Source: Paenibacillus polymyxa
Lineage (GTDB): Bacteria > Bacillota > Bacilli > Paenibacillales > Paenibacillaceae
DNA length: 64,000 nucleotides
NCBI RefSeq assembly: GCF_001719045.1
Contig: NZ_CP015423.1
Span: 4,463,501 to 4,527,500, forward strand
Direction: 5' to 3'
Part shown: in pieces, positions 18,068 to 27,445 of the stretch
Layout of the letters: the number at the start of each line of letters is the position of its first letter
Position numbering within the stretch: the stretch's first letter is position 1
Position numbers and translations under genes: made by a program
The notes under the pieces: generated by a model
Databases searched by the model: none
What the model saw: only the letters and a program-made list of their open reading frames with translations
What the model was told of the DNA's origin: nothing

Positions 18068-18550
18068 ATATGTCACTCCTTATGCTCCGTCGTAACGGAA
18101 ATACGTTTACCTTAAGCATAAGGAATGGATTCAGTTAGCCAGTTAGCCGGTGCGGGTAAGCGTGCATTCTCATCAAAAGCCGGAGGCTTTTGGAGCATGC
18201 AGAGCCTGGCGTCCCGTCTTTCGGCAAGCTGAAGTCATTCCTATGCTGTTGTTCAGGGATCGCCGCCTACTCGGACTCGGGTCGCCTTCCATTCCGGATT
18301 CACCTCTCAAATGTTCTTTTTTTAGATTGCCACAGTATCGCAGGAAACACTCAAAGTCTGCACTACTGCTCCATATTTTTGCCTAATAGCACTTGTATAG
18401 TATAACGCTCGGCCTACGGCCTTTCAAGCGCAAAATCATGGGCTAAATCAACAGTAGTGGCAAGAGCTTCAGCGAAAGGAGGGATATGATTTAACCTATG
18501 GAAAAGGTAGACAAAATGTGATTGCAGGGCACAAATTTAAAAGTCCCATC
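18068..18550. other. Gene-free stretch upstream of the S-box
   Basis: About 480 bp without a convincing coding region. It holds a small hairpin (AAAAGCCGGAGGCTTTT near 18175-18191), an inverted repeat of GCACTACTG / CAGTAGTGG some 90 bp apart (around 18360 and 18452), and a ribosome-like AAAGGAGG at 18476 followed by ATG-ATT-stop. Either a decayed sequence or an unrecognised untranslated element. I see no known RNA family. Confidence 0.4.
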
Positions 18551-18579
18551 TTGACGAAGCCCAGCCGATGCATTAAAGT
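18551..18579 (+). promoter_or_regulatory. Sigma-A promoter of the met operon
   Basis: TTGACG, 17-bp spacer, TAAAGT. The start point would be near 18586, about 35 bp ahead of the S-box. Confidence 0.6.
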
Positions 18580-18620
18580 GAACAACAAGAACTTTGTGAA
18601 CCCAAAATGAATATAGCGAA

Positions 18621-18749
18621 ATCTTATCAAGAGCAGGTGGAGGGACTAGCCCGATGATACCCGGCAACCGGCGATTTTAATCGCACGGTGCTAATTCTTG
18701 CAGGACGCGCGCTTTGTACAAAGAGCGTTGCCCTGACAGATGAGAGAGG
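18621..18749 (+). ncRNA. SAM riboswitch (S-box, SAM-I)
   Basis: The core segments are all present in order: CTTATCAAGAG, GGTGGAGGGACTAGCCC, GATGATACCCGGCAACC, GGTGCTAATTC, TGCCCTGACAGATGAGAG. This is the SAM-I aptamer. It is followed by a rho-independent terminator, so binding of SAM is expected to end transcription before metA. The controlled genes, metA-metI-metC, form the methionine route from homoserine. Confidence 0.96.
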
Positions 18750-18769
18750 CGCATATGGATACAAATATG

Positions 18770-18800
18770 ACCTTTCTCTAACCAGAGAAAGGTCTTTTTA
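18770..18800 (+). terminator. S-box expression-platform terminator
   Basis: ACCTTTCTCT / AGAGAAAGGT stem followed by CTTTTTATTA, between the aptamer and metA. Its 5' arm can compete with the aptamer's GAGAGAGG segment, as needed for switching. Confidence 0.85.
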
Positions 18801-18864
18801 TTATATGCCCGGCATCTCAGCAGGACGATTTTCGCAAAACTTACCGAACAAGGAGTGAGTTTAC

Positions 18865-19782
18865 ATGCCGATTAAAATTCCAGATACACTACCTGCCAAG
18901 GAAGTGCTGGAGGGCGAAAATATTTTCGTAATGGATGAAAGCTTGGCTTATCATCAGGATATTCGTCCGTTGCGCATCGCCATTTTGAATTTGATGCCTA
19001 CGAAGGAAACAACGGAAACCCAACTATTGCGCCTGGTCGGCAATACGCCGCTGCAAGTGGACGTCACGCTGGTGCACATGAAGTCTCATGTATCCAAAAA
19101 TACATCGCAAGAATATTTGAATATGTTCTATAAAACGTTTGACGAGATTAAGAACAGTCGTTTTGACGGCATGGTCATTACAGGAGCTCCGGTTGAACAG
19201 CTTGAGTTTGAGGATGTGAACTACTGGGAGGAGATCCGGCAAATTTTTGAATGGACGAAAACGAATGTAACTTCGACCATGCACATTTGTTGGGCCTCAC
19301 AGGCAGGTTTATACCATCATTTCAATGTCCCGAAATACGGGCTCGACTACAAATGCTTTGGCGTATTTCCACACACCGTGATTAAACCTAAAGTAAAATT
19401 GCTACGCGGCTTTGATGAACTGTTTTATGCCCCTCACTCCAGACATACGGAGGTTCGGCGGGAAGATATTGATCATATCGCCGAATTAGAAGTTTTATCC
19501 GAATCCGAGGAAGCTGGAGTGTACCTCGTAGCCACGCTTGACGGTAAACAAATTTTTGTAACTGGGCATTCTGAATATGACCCGCTTTCATTGAAATGGG
19601 AATACGACCGCGATGTGGCCAAAGGAATGGATATTGAAGTTCCCAAAAATTATTTTCCTAATGATGATCCTGAGCGCACACCGCCTTCAATCTGGCGGGC
19701 GCATGCCAATTTATTATTCTCGAATTGGCTGAACTATTATGTATACCAAGAGACACCTTACGATATCGGGCCCCAGATTTAA
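18865..19782 (+). CDS. metA: Homoserine O-acetyltransferase (MetA type)
   Basis: 305 residues, the usual MetA length, cytoplasmic. The first committed step of methionine synthesis is acylation of homoserine. Catalytic residues are in place: Cys142 (MHICWASQ), His235 and Glu237 (TGHSEYDP). Residue 111 is Glu ([15 protein letters not shown]); in family studies Glu at 111 goes with acetyl-CoA while Gly goes with succinyl-CoA, so this is predicted to be an acetyltransferase despite the common succinyltransferase label. It sits under the S-box and has a ribosome site AAGGAGTG 8 nt upstream. Confidence 0.94.
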   Translation: MPIKIPDTLPAKEVLEGENIFVMDESLAYHQDIRPLRIAILNLMPTKETTETQLLRLVGNTPLQVDVTLVHMKSHVSKNTSQEYLNMFYKTFDEIKNSRFDGMVITGAPVEQLEFEDVNYWEEIRQIFEWTKTNVTSTMHICWASQAGLYHHFNVPKYGLDYKCFGVFPHTVIKPKVKLLRGFDELFYAPHSRHTEVRREDIDHIAELEVLSESEEAGVYLVATLDGKQIFVTGHSEYDPLSLKWEYDRDVAKGMDIEVPKNYFPNDDPERTPPSIWRAHANLLFSNWLNYYVYQETPYDIGPQI

Positions 19783-19907
19783 AAAAGGGGGTTGTAGTTT
19801 ACCCTTGTACAGTACCACCTTGCAGTAGCGCAGCAGTATAGTCTTTGACATCCATTTTTGCAGGATTGGTTATAGCACCCACTATGGAAGTTAACAGGAG
19901 GATTCAT

Positions 19908-21092
19908 ATGAGTGAGAAACAGTGGAAAATCGAAAGTAGATTGGCACAAATCGGTTCAGTAGAGGAGCCAGTAACCGGGGCTGTTAATTACCCGATTTAC
20001 CAATCTACGGCGTTCCGCCATCCCCGTCTGGGTCAAAGCACAGGATTTGATTATATTCGGACGATCAATCCCACGCGAAAGGTACTGGAAGAGGCTTCTG
20101 CTGCACTTGAATCTGGTGATGCAGGCTTTGCATGCAGCTCAGGTATGGCGGCGCTGCAAACGGTATTTGCATTGTTTGGACAGGGAGATCATCTCATAGT
20201 ATCGCTGGATCTGTATGGCGGGACATATCGTTTGCTGGAACGTATTTTATCTAAATTTGGTGTAACAGCCAGTTATGTGGATACGAACGATCTTGAAGCA
20301 CTCGAACAGTCATGTCGACCGAATACCAAAGCTGTATTCATAGAAACACCTACAAATCCGTTAATGATGATTACTGATATTCGAGCGGTGGCTGAATGGG
20401 CATCACAACATCAGTTGCTTACCATTGTAGATAATACGCTGCTAACACCATACTTCCAGCGGCCATTGGAACTCGGCGCGGATATTGTGGTACATAGCGC
20501 AACCAAGTATTTGGGCGGACACAACGATGTGCTGGCAGGGTTAATCGTAACCAAAGGCAAAGAGCTATCAGCTGAAATTTCCTTTCTGCACAATTCCATA
20601 GGGGCCGTGCTTTCCCCGAGTGACTGCTACCAGTTGATGAAGGGGATGAAGACGTTAGCGCTGCGTATGGACCGACATGAGCATAATGCAACAGTGCTGT
20701 CTAACTATTTACTGACGCATCCGGCGGTGGCGGAAGTATTTTATCCGGCGCTCGAAGGCCATCCAGGTCGTGAAATTCAAAATAAACAATCCAGCGGAAA
20801 CACAGGGATTTTCTCCTTTAAAGTAAAGGATGCTCGCTATGTAGAGCCTTTGCTTCGTCACATTAAGCTCATTGCGTTTGCGGAAAGTCTCGGCGGTGTT
20901 GAGTCGCTAATGACCTATCCCGCGGTGCAGACACATGCGGACATACCAGCAGAAATTCGAGATGCAGTTGGGGTAGATGACAGGCTGTTGCGTTTCTCCG
21001 TAGGCATTGAGCATACAGACGACCTCATTGAAGATTTGCGTTCGGCGTTGGAAGCGGCACGTCAAGAAGTAGAAGGAGGAGAGCTGCAATGA
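19908..21092 (+). CDS. metI: Cystathionine gamma-synthase / O-acetylhomoserine lyase
   Basis: 394 residues of the Cys/Met-metabolism PLP family. The PLP lysine is in the HSATKYLGGHNDVLAG segment, and phosphate-binding residues are at the GMAALQTVF and YGGTYRLLE segments. It converts O-acetylhomoserine (or the thiol route) to cystathionine. The ATG at 19908 has AGGAGG 6 nt upstream; the reading from 19845 starts inside what looks like an internal promoter (TTGACA at 19845-19850 and TTATAG about 19 bp later). It overlaps metC by 4 bp (ATGA), so translation is coupled. B. subtilis MetI is the counterpart. Confidence 0.92.
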   Translation: MSEKQWKIESRLAQIGSVEEPVTGAVNYPIYQSTAFRHPRLGQSTGFDYIRTINPTRKVLEEASAALESGDAGFACSSGMAALQTVFALFGQGDHLIVSLDLYGGTYRLLERILSKFGVTASYVDTNDLEALEQSCRPNTKAVFIETPTNPLMMITDIRAVAEWASQHQLLTIVDNTLLTPYFQRPLELGADIVVHSATKYLGGHNDVLAGLIVTKGKELSAEISFLHNSIGAVLSPSDCYQLMKGMKTLALRMDRHEHNATVLSNYLLTHPAVAEVFYPALEGHPGREIQNKQSSGNTGIFSFKVKDARYVEPLLRHIKLIAFAESLGGVESLMTYPAVQTHADIPAEIRDAVGVDDRLLRFSVGIEHTDDLIEDLRSALEAARQEVEGGELQ

Positions 21093-22267
21093 TAGAGGAT
21101 GCGAGGAGGATCGGGCAGGATTTGAACAAAGAGCGGAAGTTCGCTACCAAGCTGCTGCATTTTGGTTCTGAAATTGACAGCGTTACAGGGGCCTCGAGCG
21201 TCCCGATCTATCAAGCTTCTACCTTTCACCATCATGATATTTTTAATCCTCCACAGCATGACTATAGCCGTTCAGGTAATCCGACACGACAAGCTTTGGA
21301 GGATTATATCGCTTTATTAGAAGGCGGGGCGTGCGGCTTTGCCTTTGCGTCAGGTATGGCGGCCATCTCCACTACCTTTATGCTCTTATCCGCTGGAGAC
21401 CATGTCATTGTTTCGGAGGACGTATACGGGGGAACATATCGACTGCTGACCTCCATTTTGAAACGGATGAATATTGAAACGACCTTCGTTGACATGACGG
21501 ACCTCAACCTTGTGAAAGAGGCGTTGCAGGAGAATACAAGGGCTGTATATATGGAAACCCCGTCCAATCCGACACTCAAAATTACCGATGTAGCAGGAAT
21601 AACCTCTTGGGCACAGGATCACGGACTTTTAACTTTATTGGATAATACTTTTATGACACCTTATTATCAACGTCCGATTGAGCAGGGAGTCGATATTGTA
21701 TTGCACAGTGCGACCAAGTTTCTGGGCGGACACAGCGATGTGCTGGCAGGACTTGCGGTAGCGCGTACCGAATCGCTCGGGAGACAAATCAAGCAGCTCC
21801 AAAATGGACTGGGTACCGTGCTGGCTCCGCAGGAGTCATGGTTGCTCATGCGCGGTATGAAGACACTGGAGGCTCGTATGGCTCACAGCGAAAAGAGTGC
21901 AGCCAAGCTCGCTAACTGGCTGAACGAGCGCAACGACATTGAGGCAGTATACTACCCGGGTCTGGAAAATCATCCAGGGCGTGAAGTTCATGAGCGTCAA
22001 TCCAGCGGTTATGGTGCAGTGATATCGTTTGATGTGGGTTCTGGTGAGCGTGCAAAAGAAGTACTCAGTCGCGTACGTATTCCAATTGTAGCGGTGAGTC
22101 TGGGAGCTGTGGAAAGCATCTTGTCGTATCCGGCGATGATGTCACATGCGGCTATGCCCTATAGTGTACGATTGGAGCGCGGGATTACGGACGGACTACT
22201 TCGTTTCTCCGTAGGTTTGGAGGATATTGACGACCTGATCAGTGATCTGGATGAGGCGCTGCGCTAG
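21089..22267 (+). CDS. metC: Cystathionine beta-lyase
   Basis: 392 residues, paralogous to the gene before it. The PLP lysine lies in HSATKFLGGHSDVLAGL; other marks are YSRSGNPTRQALE and LETPSNPTLKITD-like segments. In this paired arrangement the second gene is the lyase that splits cystathionine into homocysteine, pyruvate and ammonia. The gamma-synthase and the lyase have very similar sequences, so the assignment relies on order (as in metI-metC of B. subtilis). GGAGGAG is 6 nt before the ATG. Confidence 0.9.
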   Translation: MIEDARRIGQDLNKERKFATKLLHFGSEIDSVTGASSVPIYQASTFHHHDIFNPPQHDYSRSGNPTRQALEDYIALLEGGACGFAFASGMAAISTTFMLLSAGDHVIVSEDVYGGTYRLLTSILKRMNIETTFVDMTDLNLVKEALQENTRAVYMETPSNPTLKITDVAGITSWAQDHGLLTLLDNTFMTPYYQRPIEQGVDIVLHSATKFLGGHSDVLAGLAVARTESLGRQIKQLQNGLGTVLAPQESWLLMRGMKTLEARMAHSEKSAAKLANWLNERNDIEAVYYPGLENHPGREVHERQSSGYGAVISFDVGSGERAKEVLSRVRIPIVAVSLGAVESILSYPAMMSHAAMPYSVRLERGITDGLLRFSVGLEDIDDLISDLDEALR

Positions 22268-22329
22268 AGCGTTAGCACATCCGCAGCATCTTTGTCGTTT
22301 TCACGCCGGGAGCAAATATGTACAGCACT

Positions 22330-22370
22330 AAACAGCAAGTTTCCAGTATTTCAGGAGGCTTGCTGTTTTC
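22330..22370 (+). terminator. Terminator after metC
   Basis: AAACAGCAAG / CTTGCTGTTTT stem with a loop around 20 nt. The rest of the 430-bp gap before mqnC holds no recognisable gene or RNA element. Confidence 0.75.
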
Positions 22371-22699
22371 TATAAGAATGACATGAAGGACAGTGTGAAA
22401 AAAGGCACTTTCAGTCCTGTTTTGTTATTTCTTGGCTATACGCAATGTTGAGATAAGCTTGGCAGTTGCCTGTTTTCCTAGGTGAAAAGCAGAAAGAAGC
22501 GGGAATAAGTATGGTTCCTTACCTAAAGATATGTTAGTATTATCATTAGGTTTTACTATGCTAAATAGCACAGACAACATACAAGGCCAGTCATGAACAT
22601 ACATTACGGCAGGGTTCGAACGCAGATTTGTGAAAGCATTCTCGTTCATAAGTCCTGTCGTTCATTTCGTCGCCCTGTGACAGCGAAGGAGGATACACC

Positions 22700-23833
22700 A
22701 TGAGTGTAATCGACCATATTTTAGATAAAGCCCTACGCGGCGAACGCCTGAATTTAGAGGATACCGTTGCTTTGTTCGAATCAGACGAGGTAGAAAAAAT
22801 AGGTCATGCGGCGAATAAGGTCATGAATCGCATGCATCCCGATCCCATTAAAACCTTCGTCATCGGACGAAATATTAACTATACGAACGTATGTGACGTA
22901 TACTGTCGCTTCTGCGCTTTTTACCGTAGACCGGGTTCCGATGAAGGTTATGTTTTGCCGGATGAGGTGATCTTTCAGAAGATCAAGGAAACGCAGGAGG
23001 TAGGTGGCACCGAAATTCTAATGCAAGGCGGTGTGAATCCAAATCTGCCATTCAGTTATTATACGGATTTGCTGAAAGCTATTAAGGAGCGTTTTCCCGA
23101 TATTACGATGCACTCCTTCTCGCCAGCTGAAATTCACAAAATGAAGGAAAAATCCGGTCTATCCATGGAAGACACGATTCGAGCCATTCATGAAGCTGGA
23201 TTGGATTCGCTTCCGGGCGGAGGCGGAGAAATTTTGGATGACCGCACACGCCGCAAAATTAGCCGTCTCAAAGGCTCTTGGCGTGATTGGATGGATGTCA
23301 TGCAAACGGCTCACAAGGTTGGGATGAACACAACCGCTACGATGGTTATCGGCTTTGGCGAGTTGATGGAGGAGCGTGCGCTGCATTTGTTGCGGGTTCG
23401 TGATGCTCAGGACGAATGCATTGAAAACAAATATAATTCTGAAGGATTTTTGGCCTTTATTCCTTGGACCTTCCAGCCAGACAACACCAATCTGAAGAAG
23501 GAACGCCAGACGCCAGAAGAATATCTGAAGACCGTTGCGATCAGTCGTCTTGTATTGGATAACATCAAGCATATTCAATCCTCATGGGTAACTATGGGAC
23601 CGGAAATCGGTAAAAAATCGTTATACTACGGTTGCGATGATTTTGGTAGCACCATGATTGAAGAAAATGTAGTTTCCGCTGCAGGCGCAACATACAAGGT
23701 TAACATCGAATCCATTTTACAGTTGATCCGCGAGACGGGTCACATTCCAGCACAGCGCAATACCCGTTATGATATTATTCGTACTTTTGACAGTGCCAGC
23801 AGTATTGAACATGATTTTATCATGCAAAATTAA
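22700..23833 (+). CDS. mqnC: Cyclic dehypoxanthinyl futalosine synthase
   Basis: 377 residues, radical SAM. The iron-sulfur motif is CDVYCRFC (CxxxCxxC) at about residue 61, followed by LMQGGVNPNLP and HSFSPAEI. MqnC makes cyclic dehypoxanthinyl futalosine in the futalosine route to menaquinone, in the cytoplasm. Its presence implies this organism makes menaquinone by the futalosine route rather than the classical men route used by B. subtilis. The other mqn genes are not next to it. GAAGGAGG lies 9 nt before the ATG. Confidence 0.93.
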   Translation: MSVIDHILDKALRGERLNLEDTVALFESDEVEKIGHAANKVMNRMHPDPIKTFVIGRNINYTNVCDVYCRFCAFYRRPGSDEGYVLPDEVIFQKIKETQEVGGTEILMQGGVNPNLPFSYYTDLLKAIKERFPDITMHSFSPAEIHKMKEKSGLSMEDTIRAIHEAGLDSLPGGGGEILDDRTRRKISRLKGSWRDWMDVMQTAHKVGMNTTATMVIGFGELMEERALHLLRVRDAQDECIENKYNSEGFLAFIPWTFQPDNTNLKKERQTPEEYLKTVAISRLVLDNIKHIQSSWVTMGPEIGKKSLYYGCDDFGSTMIEENVVSAAGATYKVNIESILQLIRETGHIPAQRNTRYDIIRTFDSASSIEHDFIMQN

Positions 23834-23856
23834 TATCCGTTAATATATTGTTAATT

Positions 23857-23915
23857 ACAAAACGCTTATCCATCACTAATCTATGTATAAGGATTAGTGT
23901 AGATAAGCGTTTTTT
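23857..23915 (+). terminator. Terminator after mqnC
   Basis: Long stem AAAACGCTTATC...GATAAGCGTTTTTT, with a second inner pairing CACTAATC / GATTAGTG; strong hairpin with a T6 tail. Confidence 0.9.
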
Positions 23916-23929
23916 GATGTGTTACTTTG

Positions 23930-24805
23930 CTATGTTTTCCATCGTTTCATATACATGATCTCAGCCTGCGGGTCAGCCATTTGGATGACTGCCTTAAAGC
24001 GCTGCAAATCCAACAGATGAACGCTGTAAACGGTGACCATTTGTTCTTTTTTATCCTCAGATTCGCTTTTAATCTTACCCTCTATCTGGGCAGAGCCTCC
24101 AACAGGCGTGCTGTGTATACGCAGCCTGCGATATATGGCATCCTCGACGGTTTGCTGCTTCTTGCTGACAACACAAACCATACGCGTCAGACCGGTAAAC
24201 ATCAGCCGGGTCGTTTCATAGGCGGCGAGGCAGGATAAGGCTGAATAGAGAGCTGGCTCCCAGCCTAGCACAAAGCCGGCGGTAATGAGCAGCAGACCAT
24301 TACACAGCATAACAATCTGTATTAATGGAATCTTGCGGTGTGTTAGCAACAATGTGGATGGACGGCCATCGTCAGATTCGTTAAGTCCTAGTGAATCGAG
24401 CAGACCACCATGACGAGCTGCCAGCCCTGCGCCAAGGCCGATACAGATTCCGCCGCCCAAAGCGCATACAACCGGATGGCCACTCACTGCCGGAAAAGGC
24501 GAAAGAATAATGGCTGAGCCCGAAAAGGCGAACAAGCCGGGTAGTGCCCGAAGCAGCATGGGTTTGTGAGTAGACAGAGAATACAGCAACATGAGTGGCA
24601 AGTTCAAAACGAATAGCAGTAACCCAAAGTGCTCCTGTGTATAAAGCGACATGAGTCTGGAGATCCCCGTGACGCCTCCAGCGATCATATCATGCGGATG
24701 TAAAAACAATTCCAGACCGACGGATGCTGTAATTCCACCAATCACCGTATAAAAGACAGGGAACCTGCTCGCATCTCCTGAAGTGGGCTTTATAAGCCGC
24801 CTCAT
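23930..24805 (-). CDS. YitT-family membrane protein with C-terminal DUF2179
   Basis: 291 residues. Five or six transmembrane helices occupy residues 15-200 (HPHDMIAGGVTGISRL is the family mark near the N-terminus), and a soluble alpha/beta DUF2179 domain fills the last 90 residues (LTRMVCVVSKKQQTVEDAIYRR and RFKAVIQMADPQAEI). Function is unknown for the family. The start ATG overlaps the stop of an 11-codon reading frame that has the ribosome site (next entry), so this gene itself has no good site of its own. Confidence 0.85.
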   Translation of the reverse strand: MRRLIKPTSGDASRFPVFYTVIGGITASVGLELFLHPHDMIAGGVTGISRLMSLYTQEHFGLLLFVLNLPLMLLYSLSTHKPMLLRALPGLFAFSGSAIILSPFPAVSGHPVVCALGGGICIGLGAGLAARHGGLLDSLGLNESDDGRPSTLLLTHRKIPLIQIVMLCNGLLLITAGFVLGWEPALYSALSCLAAYETTRLMFTGLTRMVCVVSKKQQTVEDAIYRRLRIHSTPVGGSAQIEGKIKSESEDKKEQMVTVYSVHLLDLQRFKAVIQMADPQAEIMYMKRWKT

Positions 24806-24837
24806 AGAGTTTCGGCATGTTTTACAGCGTGCGGCAT
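24802..24837 (-). CDS. 11-codon leader peptide coupled to the YitT gene
   Basis: A strong AGGAGGGAAG site is followed by ATG and eleven codons (MPHAVKHAETL), with the stop TGA overlapping the YitT start as ATGA. No other ribosome site sits in front of the YitT start. This suggests the gene is translated by coupling to the short leader. It could also just mean a leaderless-like reinitiation; the peptide itself may have no role. Confidence 0.45.
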   Translation of the reverse strand: MPHAVKHAETL

Positions 24838-24877
24838 AGCCTTCCCTCCTATGGATTGTCGTATCCAGCTTTTGCAG

Positions 24878-26104
24878 TTATGCCGAGTTACTTTCTTCCT
24901 TTCGTAGGCGGGGGTCCTTGAACTTAAATATTTTGTTTAACATATTAAAGATAGGTTTTGACTGCTTTGTCAGAAGTGGTCCAAGAATCGCCAGTATGAG
25001 TACATAGATAGCTGCAAAGGGTTGAACAATATCAAGCAAACCGCCTTCCTTGCCCAAGTTGGCCATGATAATCGAAAATTCACCCCGCGCCACAATGGTC
25101 AGACCGATATTTGCTGACGCTTTGGGAGATAAGGAGGCCGTACGCCCAGCCAGCATTCCTGCCCAAATGTTACCAAACAACGTGAGGACGACTGCTGCCA
25201 GCGCAAGCCATATCGCGTTTCCTCCCAGGGACAGTGGATCGATGGATAGTCCAAAGCTGAAGAAAAACAGGGCACCAAAGAAATCGCGGAAAGGAACAAT
25301 TAAATGCTCGATTCGTTTGGCATGTTCCGTTTCGGCCAGTACCAGACCGACCAACAGGGCGCCGATAGCTTCCGCCACATGAATCGTTTCCGAAAAACCA
25401 GCCACTAGAAACAGAGAGCCAAAAACAACAAGTCCGAATACCTCATTGGAGCGAATACGGAGAATCCGATTTAACAGAGGGACGGCCTTACGGCCGATAA
25501 TAATGACTGCAAGCATAAAGCCAAGCGCGATTAGCGCTGATAGCAGCACACCCCCGAGCGAGGATGAATCACTAAGAACCAATCCGGAGAGGATGGAGAT
25601 GTATACGGCGAGGAAAACATCCTCGAACATAATAATGCCCAAAATCATTTCTGTTTCTGCATTGGCAGTCCGCTTGAGATCTACCAGCACCTTCGCAGCA
25701 ATAGCACTGGATGATATTGTTGTAATTCCGGCGATAACCAGTGTCTCTGCTACAGGAAAGCCGCTCAGGAAGCCAAGAGCCAGCCCCAGTGTAAAATTGA
25801 TGCCAATATAAATGGTGCCGCCCACGGCAATGGAACGGCCTGATTTAATTAACCGACCTACTGAGAACTCGAGACCCAAGTAGAAGAGAAGAAACAGCAC
25901 TCCGATTCTTCCCATAAAATCAATAAATGGGGCGCTTTCGATAAAGCGAAAATCAAAATGCCATAGCTCCATCGCATGCGGCCCAACTGCCATTCCGATC
26001 AGGATATAAAAAGGGATGACCGAGAAGCGCAGTTTGGAGGAAATAAGTCCAGCTGCAGCGATGAGAGCAATTGCCAATCCAACCTCAAATACCAGATGAT
26101 CCAT
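24878..26104 (-). CDS. khtU: K+/H+ antiporter KhtU-like (CPA2 family)
   Basis: 408 residues with 12 or so helices; the Na+/H+ exchanger (CPA2) signature is present, for example FLLFYLGLEFS and ARGEFSIIMANLG. It is the transport subunit; the regulatory subunit KhtT is encoded 4 bp upstream and is expected to gate it. The antiporter exports K+ in exchange for protons, counteracting alkaline or high-K+ stress. No khtS-like gene is seen next to the pair. The C-terminus ends in a charged tail. Confidence 0.9.
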   Translation of the reverse strand: MDHLVFEVGLAIALIAAAGLISSKLRFSVIPFYILIGMAVGPHAMELWHFDFRFIESAPFIDFMGRIGVLFLLFYLGLEFSVGRLIKSGRSIAVGGTIYIGINFTLGLALGFLSGFPVAETLVIAGITTISSSAIAAKVLVDLKRTANAETEMILGIIMFEDVFLAVYISILSGLVLSDSSSLGGVLLSALIALGFMLAVIIIGRKAVPLLNRILRIRSNEVFGLVVFGSLFLVAGFSETIHVAEAIGALLVGLVLAETEHAKRIEHLIVPFRDFFGALFFFSFGLSIDPLSLGGNAIWLALAAVVLTLFGNIWAGMLAGRTASLSPKASANIGLTIVARGEFSIIMANLGKEGGLLDIVQPFAAIYVLILAILGPLLTKQSKPIFNMLNKIFKFKDPRLRKEESNSA

Positions 26105-26108
26105 CCAA

Positions 26109-26603
26109 TCACCCGCTTCCGTTCATAAGGATTTGTTTAAAGCGTTTTTGCTGATCGCGTTCCCCAACAACGACTACAGTGGCATAATCGTTAATAATCA
26201 CTTCAGGACCAGGATTTACATATTTCATTCCTTTTTTCTCCACAATGGCAATAACAGTGGCTCCCGAATTTTGCCTTACATCCAGCTCACCGATGGATTT
26301 GCCGACACTTGCATAGTGGGATTCCACTCTATACCATTCGATAATAAAATCATCAAACGTCATTTCTACACTTTCAAGCTGTTTGGGCTTATATGTCATC
26401 CCCCCGATGATGGAGGCTACCAATCGCGCTTCCTGATCATTCAGGGTTGTCATAGAAATACTTTGTTCCAGATCCTCGTAATCAAAGTGATACAACTCGC
26501 GCCTGCCATCATCATGAATAATAATGACAATTCGGTCGCCACTCTCTGCATCTATTCGATACTTAATCCCGATTCCTGGCAAAATAGACTCTCGAATATC
26601 CAT
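26109..26603 (-). CDS. khtT: K+/H+ antiporter regulatory subunit KhtT-like
   Basis: 164 residues with two domains: an N-terminal alpha/beta region and a C-terminal RCK_C (TrkA-C) domain (DVRQNSGATVIAIVEKKGM and PGPEVIINDYATVVVVGERDQ). In B. subtilis the RCK_C domain binds c-di-AMP and activates KhtU; the binding has not been checked here. The gene lies directly upstream of khtU (4-bp gap), so they form an operon. Confidence 0.88.
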   Translation of the reverse strand: MDIRESILPGIGIKYRIDAESGDRIVIIIHDDGRRELYHFDYEDLEQSISMTTLNDQEARLVASIIGGMTYKPKQLESVEMTFDDFIIEWYRVESHYASVGKSIGELDVRQNSGATVIAIVEKKGMKYVNPGPEVIINDYATVVVVGERDQQKRFKQILMNGSG

Positions 26604-26809
26604 TTATAAAGCCTCCTGTACGATACGTTATTTAAATGAATGGTATGGGAAATAAATCACATACTCTGGGAGTGACATGGAAACTTTCTTTTTGTATTAA
26701 ATTTTATGAATTAACGTAAAAAACCTGATACATACACTTACGTATTACAGCTATTGGGAAATATTAACAAATAGACATGCGAATGTGGTGATCTGCATGC
26801 AAAGGGAGG

Positions 26810-27205
26810 TTAAGCCACATAACTAGAGGTGAATTTGATGGGGAACAAGTATAATTGCTTCTTTAGTTTGCAAATGACAGGAATAAAAGGCAGACGTAGT
26901 TTAGGGATGCTCAATAACAGCACAAGCGCTATCAAAATGACAAAGGGAAGTGATTTGGCCGCAGCGATCACCAGATGAAGTAAAGGGGAGGATTTGCGTA
27001 TAGCTGGTTTGGAATGATGTTCCAGACCGTGAGAATCTGTTTCTAACGAGGAAACATCAGCATGAGGCACGACAGAAGATCCCGCAGTAAACTGGAGGGA
27101 TTGAGTGGTGTCTTCCGCATGAAACGTCACAGGAAGGGACAAAATCTGAACGAGGCTCAATATGACGATCATGAATGTACGCAGCATGTTCAGCATCGTT
27201 AACAT
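26810..27205 (-). CDS. Small membrane/secreted protein, unknown
   Basis: 131 residues. An N-terminal signal-like helix (FMIVILSLVQILSLPVTF), a hydrophilic middle part of 55 residues rich in Ser, His and Thr, and a second hydrophobic segment near residue 90-108 followed by a basic tail. No family recognised. The start is the ATG at 27205 with GGGAGGAG 6 nt upstream; the reading from 27235 has no site. Confidence 0.55.
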   Translation of the reverse strand: MLTMLNMLRTFMIVILSLVQILSLPVTFHAEDTTQSLQFTAGSSVVPHADVSSLETDSHGLEHHSKPAIRKSSPLLHLVIAAAKSLPFVILIALVLLLSIPKLRLPFIPVICKLKKQLYLFPIKFTSSYVA

Positions 27206-27390
27206 CTTATCTCCTCCCTCTTGTGAAAAATTCATATTACTATAACCTTAACATACCCCACCCTAAATATTCAAACGTCTTTCGTTATTTCCTATATCAC
27301 AGTAATTGTTTATAACACGCCAAACCAGCTTTTTGAAACTTGATCATCCTCTTTTGGATATGTCTTTCTGTTTCCAGTCGTTCACTTCGT

Positions 27391-27417
27391 ATAACCCTTT
27401 AGAGGCCGCCATATACT
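27391..27417 (+). promoter_or_regulatory. Candidate sigma-E promoter of ytxC
   Basis: CATATACT at 27410-27417 fits the sigma-E -10 (CATACAMT, 7 of 8). ATA at 27391 sits 16 nt before it, where the -35 core ATA is expected; the rest of the -35 is poor. Confidence 0.4.
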
Positions 27418-27445
27418 GAAAGCAGTGATCGAAAGGAGTGAGCCA

